This document shows positions 21,376-31,156 of a DNA stretch of 64,000 nucleotides, one piece after another (the stretch's first letter is position 1; each line of letters begins with the position of its first letter). The DNA lies in the NCBI RefSeq assembly GCF_907165205.1, contig NC_058194.1, positions 1,426,824-1,490,823 of the forward strand, read 5' to 3'. The position numbers and the translations under genes are program-made. Source of the DNA: Coccinella septempunctata (Eukaryota > Arthropoda > Insecta > Coleoptera > Coccinellidae). The notes beneath the pieces were generated by a model. It had not been told where the DNA came from. It saw only the letters and a program-made list of their open reading frames with translations, and searched no databases.

Positions 21376-23100
21376 ATATTAACCACATCTATAAACTCAG
21401 AGAGACAATATCCAATTAAAAACAAGAGATGGTCCAGAGCAGTTCTAATGAGAAGTCACTTGATGTCAGACGTAGACGTTGAGGAGTTCAATAAATTCAA
21501 TATCAACACAACGGTTACACAGTGATAGGGCAATCAATTGAAAATTGATTGCGAGAGCCTCCTTTTTCTATCAGAAAACGCGAAGGTTAGAATACTGAAT
21601 TTTAAAGAGAAGACGCGAGAGTACAGAGAAATAGGCCCGAGGTGAAACTGCAATGTCTAAGTCTGATCATCAACGAGAAATCGATACATTAAATTTGAGT
21701 TGATCAATAATGTTAATGTAAGTATGAGCAGAACAAGAGTAGCACAAGTTAAATGAGAAGCACAGAATTAATGAATTTGAGAAGCACTAGAATATTAAAA
21801 ATAATATGAAAAGGGCAATAAATTCTAATTAAATGAGAAGTTCGATAATAATTAATTAAATGAAAAGGACAATCATAATTAATATGAGAAGAACATAGTA
21901 TAATTCATATACATTGAGATGATCTTGAAGAGTGCAAAAATTTATCAATGAATTCAGCATTTACAGAGACGAACTGCTTACAAGTAAGCACGATTAGAAC
22001 GTTCATCAGAAAAATAGAAGAAACAATTGATAAATTAAGAGAAGTCATGAGAGTACTGAGTTAAATAAATCTCTAATCGTAGATTTTGAGATGTGCTGAA
22101 GGCTGAGAAAACTAACATGTATGTTGAGTCCGATGAATGAATATAGAAGAGAAACAATGAGAGTACATATTATAAAGAGTAGACCATACCAAATGAGTAG
22201 ACATGAGTGTTCGAGCAGACTTTCCAGGGTGGAGCCTAGGTCGAGGTGTATCGAGCATTATCACTGATCGCTTAACGAAACTTGAGGTGTTCATATCCTG
22301 TTCTGAGGAAAACAGCTACATCCAGGGTCCACCCTGGAGAATATGAGGATTCATTCATCTGAAACTCAACACCATGAATTAGTAATATGTATAACGAGGT
22401 GATCATAAGAGTTGTTATAAAAATGATTATACTGATTCTAATAATAAAGAACATTAAGAGAAGACAATGAATCAGATATCAATTTTATGGAGATGAACTT
22501 GAGAAGTTTCAATCCTGGTGCTACATACTCATTTTCATGTGAAAAGATCTAGAGAAGTCTGAAAATCTATATAAATTATGAAATATAATAAAATATATAG
22601 GTCTGAGACGACAATGGTTCGAGTTGAGTTGAGTGGACATTTCAATTGAGCAGTGCTAGCAAGGATTCGGAATCTATTTCTAGATTCTGAATCTCTTGCA
22701 CGTGGACTAATTTCATTACAATGAAATTATCATGAAAATGGTGTAATTTATGATATTGAGCAGTCTGAGAGTACTTTACCTCATGAGATGAACAATTTAG
22801 CACCAGGATTGTGCGAGAAGACTTAAAAATTGAGAACAACTAAAAGAGGTGAACTTAAAATGAGGTGTTACAAAATCACATTGATAGCAGCCCGAAGTTA
22901 ATTCAACGAAGCTAACAAAGAGAATCTTAGGAAAATGTGTAAATGTGTAGGTTTTTCACTTCTGAAAAACACGGAAAGTGGGGCCGCTGCGTCGTTCAAC
23001 CAGCGCACCGCCGAATCGGGGTACCATACGCGGCCACCGGAGCTGGTCAGGAGCGTAGACTAGAGAGAGGTCGGAGGGGGGCTTCGCTCAATTTTTAACA
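21376..23100 (-). repeat. Pao 5' LTR, final segment
   Basis: It continues the LTR from ATATTAACCACATC to CAATTTTTAACA and matches 9295-11006 closely, with small indels. The LTR hairpins are retained. With the two earlier segments the LTR totals about 1.88 kb, equal to its partner. Confidence 0.9.
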
Positions 23101-23699
23101 CTCCCAGTCTGTGCGATCCTTGGTTTGTGTGTCTTCTTCGTTTCTTGGGCCATGTCCCGCTATGAATTCTATGGGATTGTGGTCTGAAGTTCCGTCTTCT
23201 ATTGTATCAATGCTGATTTCTTCAGTGATGTCTTTCATCACTACAATGTCCAGTACATCGGGTAGTCCATTTACTCTTGGTATGTAGGTCGGTATATCAG
23301 GTCCTATTACAACTGCAAGTTTTTCAGCATAAATCTTCAGTCTTCTCCCGTTGGTATTTTCCACTCTACTATTCCATTCCTGCGATTTGCAGTTAAGATC
23401 ACCAATTATGATTTTAGGGTGTCTTCCTTCTAGTAGCATTTTTAGATCCTCTTCCAGTATGTCCTTATCCGGTGATTTATAAGTTGAAATAATCTTCACT
23501 CGTCCTCGATTAGTATTCACAATAATCGATATTGCTTCTACTTCTTGTCCATTGAATATTTGGTCGAAATGGTGATCCATATTCCTTCTAGCCTGTATAG
23601 CAACGCCACCTGTGTTGTTAGGTCTATCATTTCTGTAAATATCGTAATTGGGAAATGCTATCCGAAGCATTAAGTCTCGTTTCTTGGAGAGCTATGACA
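23101..23699 (-). pseudogene. Jockey/R1-like LINE ORF2, endonuclease body
   Basis: The minus-strand frame gives IALQETRL, GGVAIQARR, IISTYKSPDKD, IIIGDLNCKSQEWNS and TSDHNPIEF, the ordered landmarks of an apurinic-type LINE endonuclease. One frameshift lies near 23672, after QETRL. The domain's missing N-terminus is found at 30109-30220, beyond a gypsy element. The lower end is cut by the Pao LTR at 23100, so RT is absent. The endonuclease would nick DNA for target-primed reverse transcription; this copy is dead. Confidence 0.82.
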
Positions 23700-24062
23700 T
23701 AATGCAGTTCCGCAAGATTCGAGAAAACTTCATTCTTGTATTCTGTACCCATATCCGTTCTAATTTCTTTCATGGGTCCATATATAAGAATGAAATCCTC
23801 TAGGATTGCTTTCGCTACCTAGAGCTTCTTTATTGGTTATTGGCGATATGACTACATATTTTGACAATTCGCACTGTATAGTTACCGCATATCGATTTCC
23901 TCGCGATGTTTTAGGAAATGGTCCAACGGTATCGATGCATATTATATCGAAAGCATTCTGAGGAGTTGGTGTTATCACGAAGGGTTGATTATGACTTTTG
24001 TTAATTTTATTAATTTGACATTTATGACATTGCCTAGTGTATTGAGCAACATCCCTCGACAT
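23700..24062 (-). pseudogene. Gypsy integrase, zinc finger end and partial core
   Basis: The frame starts MSRDVAQYTRQCHKCQINK with the CxxC of the HHCC finger (the histidines lie in the previous frame, near HNDPMYGGH). It continues with IICIDTVGPFP (first catalytic D) and, after a frame change near 23815, TDMGTEYKN (second D). The last catalytic E and the C-terminal domain are missing because the element ends here. Integrase would insert the cDNA; this one cannot. It follows RT-RNase H with only a stop between them. Confidence 0.78.
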
Positions 24063-24068
24063 TCCTTT

Positions 24069-25508
24069 TCAATAGTAGAACGATTTTAATTTCTTTAGCA
24101 ACCGCTTTTGTCCACAATGACCACCATACATAGGATCATTGTGATACTTTTCAACTAATTTTAGTCTTTCATCTTTATCAACAATTACTATTCGTGGTTC
24201 AAGTAAAACTATGCATATGTTTCGTAAAATGTTTTGCCCCACTCTCTTGAATTCATTTATGTTAAATCTCGTAAATATGGGATCATTCACATTCATTCTT
24301 AATGTTTTATAATCTCTTTCACCAGCCAACTGATCAAGCTTAGACAATACCTGCTCTAAAGCGAGGTTATCGCCATTAGTGATTGAAATTTTTACATGAG
24401 TACTCACTTTTCTCTGATCATATATTAACATATCAATTTCATAATTTTCGAGAGTGCTTTTTCCTATATTTTCAACCTTGAATCTTAAATAGGGCAAGTT
24501 CAATGAATCATAATTATTTATTGAATTATTAACTTTTACTTGGTTTGTTATTTGAGCCGCTTCAGCATCTTTTTCGCTTGGTGTATTGTTCGATGACTTC
24601 GACCTTGACCTAGTCACCGCAAGAATTTGAGAAGTGTTATGATTAATTTCTTTAAGGTCATCCATGTTTATCCTAGACAATGCGTCTGCACAAATGTTCT
24701 GCCTGCCTTTGATATATTCAATTTCAAAGTTGAACTCTTCCAAATCTAATCTCATACGTGTTAATTTAGAACTTGGGTCTTTCATCGAAAACAAATAGAC
24801 TAACGGTTTATGGTCAGTTTTTATCAAAAATTTTTGTCCATACAAATGGCAACGAAAATGTTTGACAGCCCAATGAATTGCTGTGAGCTCTTTCAGAATC
24901 GTCGGTTTATGTGATTCTCCTTTAGTAAAGGCTTTGGATCCGTAAGAAATTGGAAACTCTTGTCCGCCAATAATTTGAGAAAGAACGGCTCCGCATGCTA
25001 AATTTGATCTATCTGTGGTCAAAATGAATTGTTTGGAAAAATCTGGATATTTCAATATTTGTGGGTTGATGAGAGCTTTTTTTAGTTCAACAAAAGAATC
25101 TTGACATGATTTGGACCAGATAAATTTACTACCTTTTCTTGTTAATTGATTTAATGGTTGAGTTATTTCCGCGAAACGAGGAATAAACCTTCTATAATAA
25201 TTGCAAAACGCAACAAATCTTTTAACTTCATCTGCATTAGTTGGAGTTGGATATTTGTTAATTACCTCGAACTTTGAGTCGTCCGGCAGAATGCCTTTGT
25301 CTGTAATTTTGTGGCCCAAAAAAGTTACTTCGTTCCTGAAAAAATTGCATTTTTCTGGATTCAACTTTAAATTGAATTTTCTACAAGTTTCAAAAACTTC
25401 TTTCAAGTTTTTCAAATGATGATTCTCAGAGCATCCTATTACAATGAGATCGTCCATGTAGAGGAAAGCTTTTTCTGGGGTTAGACCTGCAAAAGAGATT
25501 GTCATCAT
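24069..25508 (-). pseudogene. Gypsy RT (palm/thumb) and RNase H
   Basis: The 479-codon frame begins just ahead of the catalytic box FLYMDDLIVIG (residues 15-25). It continues with KCNFFRNEVTFLGHKI, CNYYRRFIPRFAEI and an RNase H with LTTDRSNLACGAVLSQ (about 163), LKELTAIHWAVKHFRCHLYG and LIKTDHKPLVYLF (about 225), then ADALSRI. A linker and the integrase HH motif (HNDPMYGGHCG) end the frame. It is separated from the RT fingers at 25529-26224 by a single lost base near 25530. Apart from this the domain looks complete. Confidence 0.85.
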
Positions 25509-25528
25509 CCTTTGAAAACTATTAGGAC

Positions 25529-26224
25529 TTACAGATAACCAAAGGGGAGGCGTGTAAACCTATAGGAACCTGATTCCGTACTGAATGAAGTTATGTCACG
25601 GGAGTCTACGTCCAGTTCAATTTGATGAAATCCTGAATATAAATCAATAACAGAAAACCATTTTGCTCGACCTAACTGATCCAAAATGTCGTCTATACGT
25701 GGAAGAGGAAATTTATCAGCAATTAGTTTTTTATTTACGTTTCGAAAGTCTAAAACAAGCCTTGAGGATTTTTGGCCATTTGGTCCTTTTTTTGGTACTA
25801 ATAAAATGGGGTTATTGTATTCTGACACTGAAGGTTCTATGATTTTGTGTTGAAGCAACTTTTGCACATGATTTTTAATGTCTTCCTTTCGTGCCATTGG
25901 TAGCCTATAATTTTTTGTGTATACTGGTTTCGGATCCGATAATTTTAATTTTTGTTTGTAATAATTATTTACTGTCAAAATATCATCTTTCAATGCAAAA
26001 ATATCTGAATAATCTTTACATAAACTAATAACTTCTGATCGAATGAAATCCGGCATTTCCTTATTTAGTTGATTCATTAGTTTTTCATGCCTATCATTAT
26101 GATCAGCATTAATGTTATAGATGTTGAACTTATCTAGACTTATTACTTCTAGCTGAATGTTTTTCAAAATAACACTTTCGAAAGTAGTGTTCATGATTTT
26201 TACCAAACCTTCTCCTGGAGACAC
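25529..26224 (-). pseudogene. Gypsy RT fingers and palm N-terminal part
   Basis: The 231-codon frame shows VPKKGPNGQKSSRLVLDFR (about 139), FPLPRIDDILDQLG, WFSVIDLYSGFHQIELD (about 188, first catalytic D) and RFTRLPFG at the end, where one base is missing before the continuation at 25508. It overlaps the protease frame by 25 bp through another frame change. In a working copy protease, RT, RNase H and integrase would be one Pol. Confidence 0.85.
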
Positions 26225-26682
26225 GACCGTTCGTGCAATGAAAACTCCTGGTTATTCAACACTAATACACTTTCCGGAATATTTTTAAGAGATGGTATTT
26301 GCCTAATTACTTCACAACGTGGTGGTATATGAATTTGGTTTTCCTCAACTCCGCTTAGAATAGGAATCACAAAGTTCTTATTAAAATATCGAAGATTCAA
26401 CGTCCACCGACCATAATCTAAATTAGCACTATATTTGATAAGAAAATCCCTTCCTAGAATTCCATCTCCCGGAATTGGAAAGTCGTCGCTTAACACGTGA
26501 AAATTATGTCCGATAGTTTGATTATTTTTCACCCATATTTCAGTATTAATAACACCCAAAGATTTTGTCAATCCCTCAGATACACCTTTGATATCAATTA
26601 TTTTAGAATTATCAACAGAATTTTGGAACAAAATTTTCCCTACTTTTAATATAGAAACATCAGCCCCGGTATCTACCAACAA
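26200..26682 (-). pseudogene. Gypsy aspartic protease
   Basis: MLVDTGADVSIL at the start is the D-T-G-A active site, and GDGILGRDFL (about 94) is the flap/C-terminal hallmark. The frame ends by a shift at 26200 into the RT frame. It would mature Gag and Pol. The ATG chosen by the frame is internal; the natural protein starts in the overlapping gag frame. Confidence 0.82.
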
Positions 26683-26756
26683 AGTGACCTTTTCTTGAGT
26701 TATCTTAGTTTCAACGGCTACAAAATTCGAAAGAGATAAATCTAGCTGATAAATAT

Positions 26757-27638
26757 TTATTGCTCTGTCTCCCCCAATCGAACCGGTTGGGGGTCCGATT
26801 GGTTTCCCTGGTTTGACAATTCCAAAAATCTGACATTGGCATTGGTTTGTCCGTTACCTCTGCCACTAGGTCTACTATTATCGTCATACCTATTTCCAGC
26901 GAATCGATATTGACCTCTCCCGGCATTGAAATTGTGTGAATTTCTGAAACCACGGTATGAATTTTGAAAATTTCTCCCTGAACCACGCCGGTTATTATTG
27001 AACGGATGTCTGTTGCGTGAATTATTATTGTTATTCATAAAGAATACGTTGTTTGCAGGCGACGGTTGAGTGTTAACGTTTAAAAATTTTGTCATGATTT
27101 CCTGGACAGAGCTGAAATTGCCAGCTTCTATCACTACACGAGCTCTTTCGGTATTTGAATTTTGACTAAGTGCCCTGGAAGTAGTTTGAACTGCATATTT
27201 TTCGGCTACTTCATTAGGAACACCCTCACTTATGAAAGCATTTTGTAATTTCTGAGCCAACTGCTCAATCTCTGCTGCATAAGTGGAAGTGTCCTTATGG
27301 TTTTGCCTTAAATTCAATAATTTGGATGTTAGAAGGTTCGAACTTTCACCTTTTAAGGCATGTTTCAACTTCCTCGCAATATCATTTAGATCATCTCCGT
27401 CAGAAATTAAATTACGCGCCTTTCCGACTAGTCTAGTTTTCACAAAAGACACGGCTCTATCCTGGTGATCCGCGCTATTCTCCTGAAGGAGTTCTAACGA
27501 ATCTAAAAAGGATCTCAAATTATCAACATTTCCGTCGAACTGATTTGGAATGATTTTGCTTGCCAAATTGAAAAATTCTGTTGTAGTCATCGCCATGATT
27601 TTTTCGTCTTCGTCTTGGGACTCTTCTTCTAACGATAA
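26757..27638 (-). pseudogene. Gypsy gag, C-terminal part
   Basis: About 290 codons show a capsid-like helical region (FFNLASKIIPNQFDGNVDNL onwards) and an Arg/Gly/Asn-rich tail (RNRHPFNNNRRGSG and repeats) instead of a zinc knuckle, as in some gypsy gags where RG-rich tails bind RNA. The frame's listed start at 27653 lies inside the Tc1-like insertion; true gag continues at 29058 on its other side. A short overlapping frame at 26711-26986 links it to the protease. Confidence 0.78.
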
Positions 27639-27640
27639 TA

Positions 27641-29056
27641 CACTCACTTTCAAAAGTCCTGCACCCCCTAATTATTAAGGCTTCATTTCATAGAATTATG
27701 AAGTTGAAACAACAAATACAAATTAGGAATCAAAAATTGCAAAAACAAAAATTAAATTTGAACGGAAAATTAAATGTTAATCAATAAAAGAGCAAACTAA
27801 TATGCAGTATTCGAGCCTCTGCTGCTTAGCAATGCATTCACTCGTCTAGGCATTCCAAAAATTAAATTATTGATTATTTCCTGCGGAATATTCATCCATT
27901 CCTCGGTAACAGCTACAATAAGTTCTTGTTAATTTCGTGGTGGATTATTTCGACGGAAAACGGCTCTGGAGACATGATCCCATATATGTATGCAATATAG
28001 GATTTATGTCAGGAGACATCGCGGGCCATTCTAATCTGATAATGTTTTGGTTTTCCAGGGCTTCTTGAAAACCTCTAGTGCGATGTGGCCTGGCATTATC
28101 GTCCATAAAGATAAATTGAGCCCCTAATTCATTACCCATGGGTATAATTACAGGATTTATGATATTTTCGAGGCAATATGCACCAGTCATCGTCCCGGAT
28201 ATGTGAATTAGTGGCGTTCTTCTTCCAAACATTTTGCCTCCCCAAAACATTTCAGTGCCACCGCGAGAAGGAGCAACTTGAATAGCTCTCTCAGGTCTAT
28301 TTCGACATCCTGGTTCCCTCCAAACTCTTAAGCGGTAGTCATCACCTACTAACCCAAACCGTGACTCATCTGTAAATAGCACATTCCTCCATTCTTCTAA
28401 ATGCCAGTTTTGATGAGCTCGCGACCACTGCAGACGAGCGGTTCGGTGACGAACAGTTAATAAACGAACTCTCAGAGGCCTTTTGGACCGCAATCCTGAT
28501 GTTAAAATTCTTCTACGAATTGTAGCACATAAAATTACACGGTTGTGGGCTCTTTGGAATTCCGACCTGAGTGTTGGTACCGTCACTGACCTATTTCTAC
28601 GGGCTGATTTGGCAATATACCGATCTTCCCGAATCGTGGTAACACGAGGACGACCATTTCGAGGTCTTCTATGCACTCCACCAGTTTCCTCATAGCGCCT
28701 AATCGTTTTGCTAACCGTGCTTCGAATAATGTTCAGTCTATTGGCTATCTGATGGCGTGAGAGCCCTTCTTGCCAGAGAGATGTAATTCTAGTTCTGTCA
28801 AACTCAGATAAATCGTTTCTGGGCATATTACACAGTTTTTGAACTAACCGGTACTTAAAACGAAAAACTACTGATCCGCAGAAAGGCACACATTTGACAA
28901 AATCGATATTTAAACACAAGAACATTTTTTGTTTCGTAATGTTATCGTTTTATTTGGTGGTCAACAAGTTTCTGTTGTTGTCAGTAACAATTTGTTGTGA
29001 ATCTTGATTATTTTATCTCCACTACAGGGGGGGTGCAAAACTTTTGAAAGTGAGTG
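27641..29056 (-). mobile_element. Tc1-like DNA transposon inserted in gypsy gag
   Basis: Ends: CACTCACTTTCAAAAGTCCT on the left, and as reverse complement CACTCACTTTCAAAAGTTTT on the right. TA flanks both sides (27639-27640, 29057-29058). Removing 27641-29056 and one TA rejoins the gag sequence. At 1416 bp it is a typical Tc1 length. Confidence 0.9.
27945..28826 (-). pseudogene. Tc1-like transposase, broken before its last catalytic residue
   Basis: The open frame extends to 28925, but I place the start at the ATG at 28826 (MPRNDLSEFDR), which opens the paired helix-turn-helix DNA-binding region (QEGLSRHQIANRLN, then RRPRNGRPRVT with the GRPR hinge). The catalytic core has FTDESRFG (first D) and FMDDNARPH (second D). 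At PDINPI the frame shifts, so the expected E-H-x-W of a DD34E transposase is lost; the remaining C-terminus (VFRRNNPPRN) is visible in another frame down to about 27850. The protein would cut and join transposon ends, but this copy is inactive. Confidence 0.85.
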
Positions 29057-29058
29057 TA

Positions 29059-29374
29059 TATTGATTTGTTCTACACAAGACACTGGAACCTGATATTTAA
29101 CACCTAAAGTTTGAAAAGAACGAATAACCTTGTCTCGGATATAGTGAAAATCAATTTTTATTGATTGCCTATCTGTATTATCTAAATATTGCCAAGAACT
29201 AGCTACGCTTTTTGTAAACTCGTTGAAGAGAGCTACCAAATTATCTCGAACTTCAACTCTAATTGAATTGCTCTTTGGAACATTTTTCTTTAGTATTCTT
29301 TTAGATTGTTTTTTCAATTCAGTTATTATTATTGAAAGGTTGCCTAATACAGCTTCTCTTTTTTGAGCCTGCAT
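29059..29374 (-). pseudogene. Gypsy gag, N-terminal part
   Basis: The frame starts MQAQKREAVLGNLS and is predicted to be mainly helical, with FQTLGVKYQVPVSCVEQINI at its end. It then meets the Tc1-like element, and gag resumes at 27638. This split identifies the two pieces as one gag. No zinc motif is present. I place the start at 29374 because it follows the leader and is the first ATG of the frame. Confidence 0.72.
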
Positions 29375-29512
29375 AAAATTTCTATCAACTGTTAATTAAA
29401 AATAAACCGCAATTGTCATCATAACTAGTCAAAACGAGCTCACCCTTTGTTCCACGCACACAATAGCACTTTAACTTCACTCACGGAATGTTTTCGTCGC
29501 TGCCTCCTATCA

Positions 29513-29758
29513 CTAGATTGCTGCCACAGACGCCCTTGATGCAGTAGCCTCTCGCCTGAACCTCCTCACCAAATTTTTTTTGTGCATTGTATATGCCTTG
29601 AAAATCAAGTTGAGCACCAACACAGCCAAAATCAAATACAACACGATTTTCATGTCCTTTGAGATGTTGTACTCACTCTCTTGTACAATGAAGTTCGAAT
29701 TGATCGCTCCATTTTCTTTTACCGTCTGGGTGGTGTCCTTGGAATTTGAACTTCCCAT
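29513..29758 (-). CDS. Small membrane protein with N-myristoylation-like start, upstream of gypsy gag
   Basis: 81 codons starting MGSSNSKDT, a good match to the MGxxxS myristoylation consensus. A hydrophilic stretch follows, then a single membrane segment (residues 37-53, IVLYLILAVLVLNLIF) and a basic tail (KKNLVRRFRRE). The ORF is intact and lies between the primer-binding site and gag on the same strand. I recall similar short ORFs in the leader of other insect LTR elements, but cannot name the family. A role in membrane targeting of particles is inference. Confidence 0.5.
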   Translation of the reverse strand: MGSSNSKDTTQTVKENGAINSNFIVQESEYNISKDMKIVLYLILAVLVLNLIFKAYTMHKKNLVRRFRREATASRASVAAI

Positions 29759-29860
29759 TTTAAGTTCTTCGAATTTTTCACTTTGCCATCACTTTATTCA
29801 TCCGACTAAACACTTTACGAATATTGGTCAGAATTATTCAACACTGATGTTTTACTAGTA

Positions 29861-29874
29861 TGGCAGGATCGCCA
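29861..29874 (-). promoter_or_regulatory. Candidate gypsy primer-binding site
   Basis: On the minus strand TGGCGATCCTGCCA follows directly after the LTR end ATTACA. TGG at the junction is the expected complement of a tRNA CCA end. The tRNA is not assigned. Confidence 0.6.
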
Positions 29875-30108
29875 TGTAATGGGAAACCGGTGGAAATGAT
29901 GAGATGTTTAATCTTCAGCTTTCTTCAATTGAATCCCCGTATTCATAACAACAATAACAATTTATATCAATTGAGTAACTTTGCGATTAGAGCAAGTGTT
30001 GTAATAATAACTATTAATGCAAGGTGTTTGAAATCAATAACAATGATTGGTATTCAGGTAATCAGGTTGATTGCCGAAAACAGATCAATAATACAAAACA
30101 TCTCTACA
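29875..30108 (-). repeat. Gypsy 5' LTR, 234 bp
   Basis: Minus strand: begins TGTAGAGATG and ends CCCATTACA, so it has TG and CA ends within the inverted TGTA and TACA. It abuts the primer site on one side and LINE ORF2 on the other. No second copy is in the window, so its limits rest on the ends alone. Confidence 0.65.
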
Positions 30109-30220
30109 CATCCGGTCTCTTCTCTTCAATCAGTTCTTCGAATTCTGATCTGCGGGCTCTCAATCCTTCGACGTTCCAAGAGACGATTATGAGATTGTTC
30201 TTTATCGTCGTGTCAGCCAT
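30109..30220 (-). pseudogene. Jockey/R1-like LINE ORF2, first 37 codons
   Basis: MADTTIKNN, then IIVSWNVEGLRARR: the SWNVxGLR box opens a LINE endonuclease. The frame ends at RPDV against the gypsy LTR and resumes as IALQETRL at 23695. The start codon shares its A with the stop of ORF1 (TAATG at 30222-30218). Confidence 0.82.
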
Positions 30221-30836
30221 TAAATATTCTTAATAATTTGCTGCATCTTCTTCTCAATCTCTTTCTCCAGATTCTGCATCATCGTGCTGAGGAGGTTTTT
30301 CGTGAACTTATCCAGTTCCTCAGTGATTCCAGAAATTCCTTTTCTGGTTTCGGCTTTTTTGACGGTTTTTGCCATTTCCGTCTTTTTCTCTGGTTTCTTC
30401 GTCTCTTTGACTGCTTTGGTTGCAGTTTCCTGGGGTTTCTTCACTTCCGAAGAGTTTTGGGATGGCCTCGGTGTATTTTGTGTTGGCCTCGAGCTGGTCT
30501 GGTTCGATCTTGGCGATCTCTTGGTCTTTTTAGCGACCAATTTCCATTCGCTACATCCCTTGTAGCTGGCTGGATGTCCTTGCTCTCCACAGAGAACACA
30601 AGAGGCATTTCGCTCCTCGTTCTCCCTGGTAAGCGTACACTCCTTGGAGCTGTGATTACCAGAGCATTTCACGCACCTCCATGGAAAAGTGCACTTACTT
30701 TGGGCATGTCCATATCGCTGACAGCGGTAACATTGTCCAGGCCCGGTCGTCCTTCTCTTAGGTTCAACAACACAGTTCATGTTGTAGAGCCTTCTCACCT
30801 CGAAGATACCGTTATTCTGGGTTTTAACCAGCAATA
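30220..30836 (-). pseudogene. Jockey/R1-like LINE ORF1, C-terminal part with three zinc knuckles
   Basis: The frame shows CYRCQRYGHAQSKC, CVKCSGNHSSKEC and CVLCGEQGHPASYKGC (residues 38-95), then a long Lys/Thr/Glu-rich tail (STRPTQ onwards) ending in a helix. Gag-like ORF1 proteins of this kind bind LINE RNA. The N-terminal half is at 34477-34950, separated by the RTE-like insertion, whose 12-bp target duplication covers the codons PLLLV. Stop TAA overlaps the ORF2 start. Confidence 0.85.
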
Positions 30837-31156
30837 GGGGTGTAAGGGGGAAGGATGCGTATTATAGCCTCTCCTCTCAAATGCCAACCTCACCTACTCG
30901 CGGTGCACCCTGTTCTTACGAACGAGGCTCTGGCGACCGAACATGAGCGGTATAACTCTGTTTTCCACAATTACCTAGCCTAAACATTGGCTTGAGCAGG
31001 AAATGGCTCTATGCGTTGCTCAAGTTACGTCTCAGACCTTGTCGTCTCAGGATACCTGTGCCACAAGATAATCTAGTCGTAGCCGCAACCAAAGTTGCAC
31101 TGACAGCGTTACCAGTGCAGCTTTTAAACACGTTCTAACGCAGCTCCTACAAAAAG

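Larger units (their letters stand above)
9129..23100 (-). mobile_element. Pao/BEL retrotransposon copy 1, internally deleted and multiply interrupted
   Basis: Two LTRs (9129-11006 and 14926-23100, the latter carrying two insertions) enclose a 3.9-kb internal region on the minus strand. That is short for a Pao element, because most of gag and the integrase core are missing. The flanks do not match: the left is BEL RT ending in GGAG and the right is a LINE endonuclease starting CTCCC. No target-site duplication is visible. Confidence 0.88.
23700..30108 (-). mobile_element. Ty3/gypsy element with a single LTR, truncated in integrase
   Basis: Reading leftwards: LTR (29875-30108), primer site, a small membrane ORF, gag, protease, RT-RNase H, then integrase up to TDMGTEYKN, where it stops against LINE sequence. 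No 3' LTR is present. A Tc1-like transposon interrupts gag. The LINE sequence on the two sides (RPDV at about 30109-30120 and IALQETRL at about 23695) is continuous once the element is removed. Confidence 0.82.

Noticed and set aside
9129..23100. A 4-bp target duplication for Pao copy 1 (GGAG left, CTCC right)
   Set aside because: The two are reverse complements, not direct copies, so they do not count as a target-site duplication.
30238..30837. 199-codon plus-strand ORF
   Set aside because: It is the antisense shadow of the zinc-knuckle ORF1 on the minus strand.
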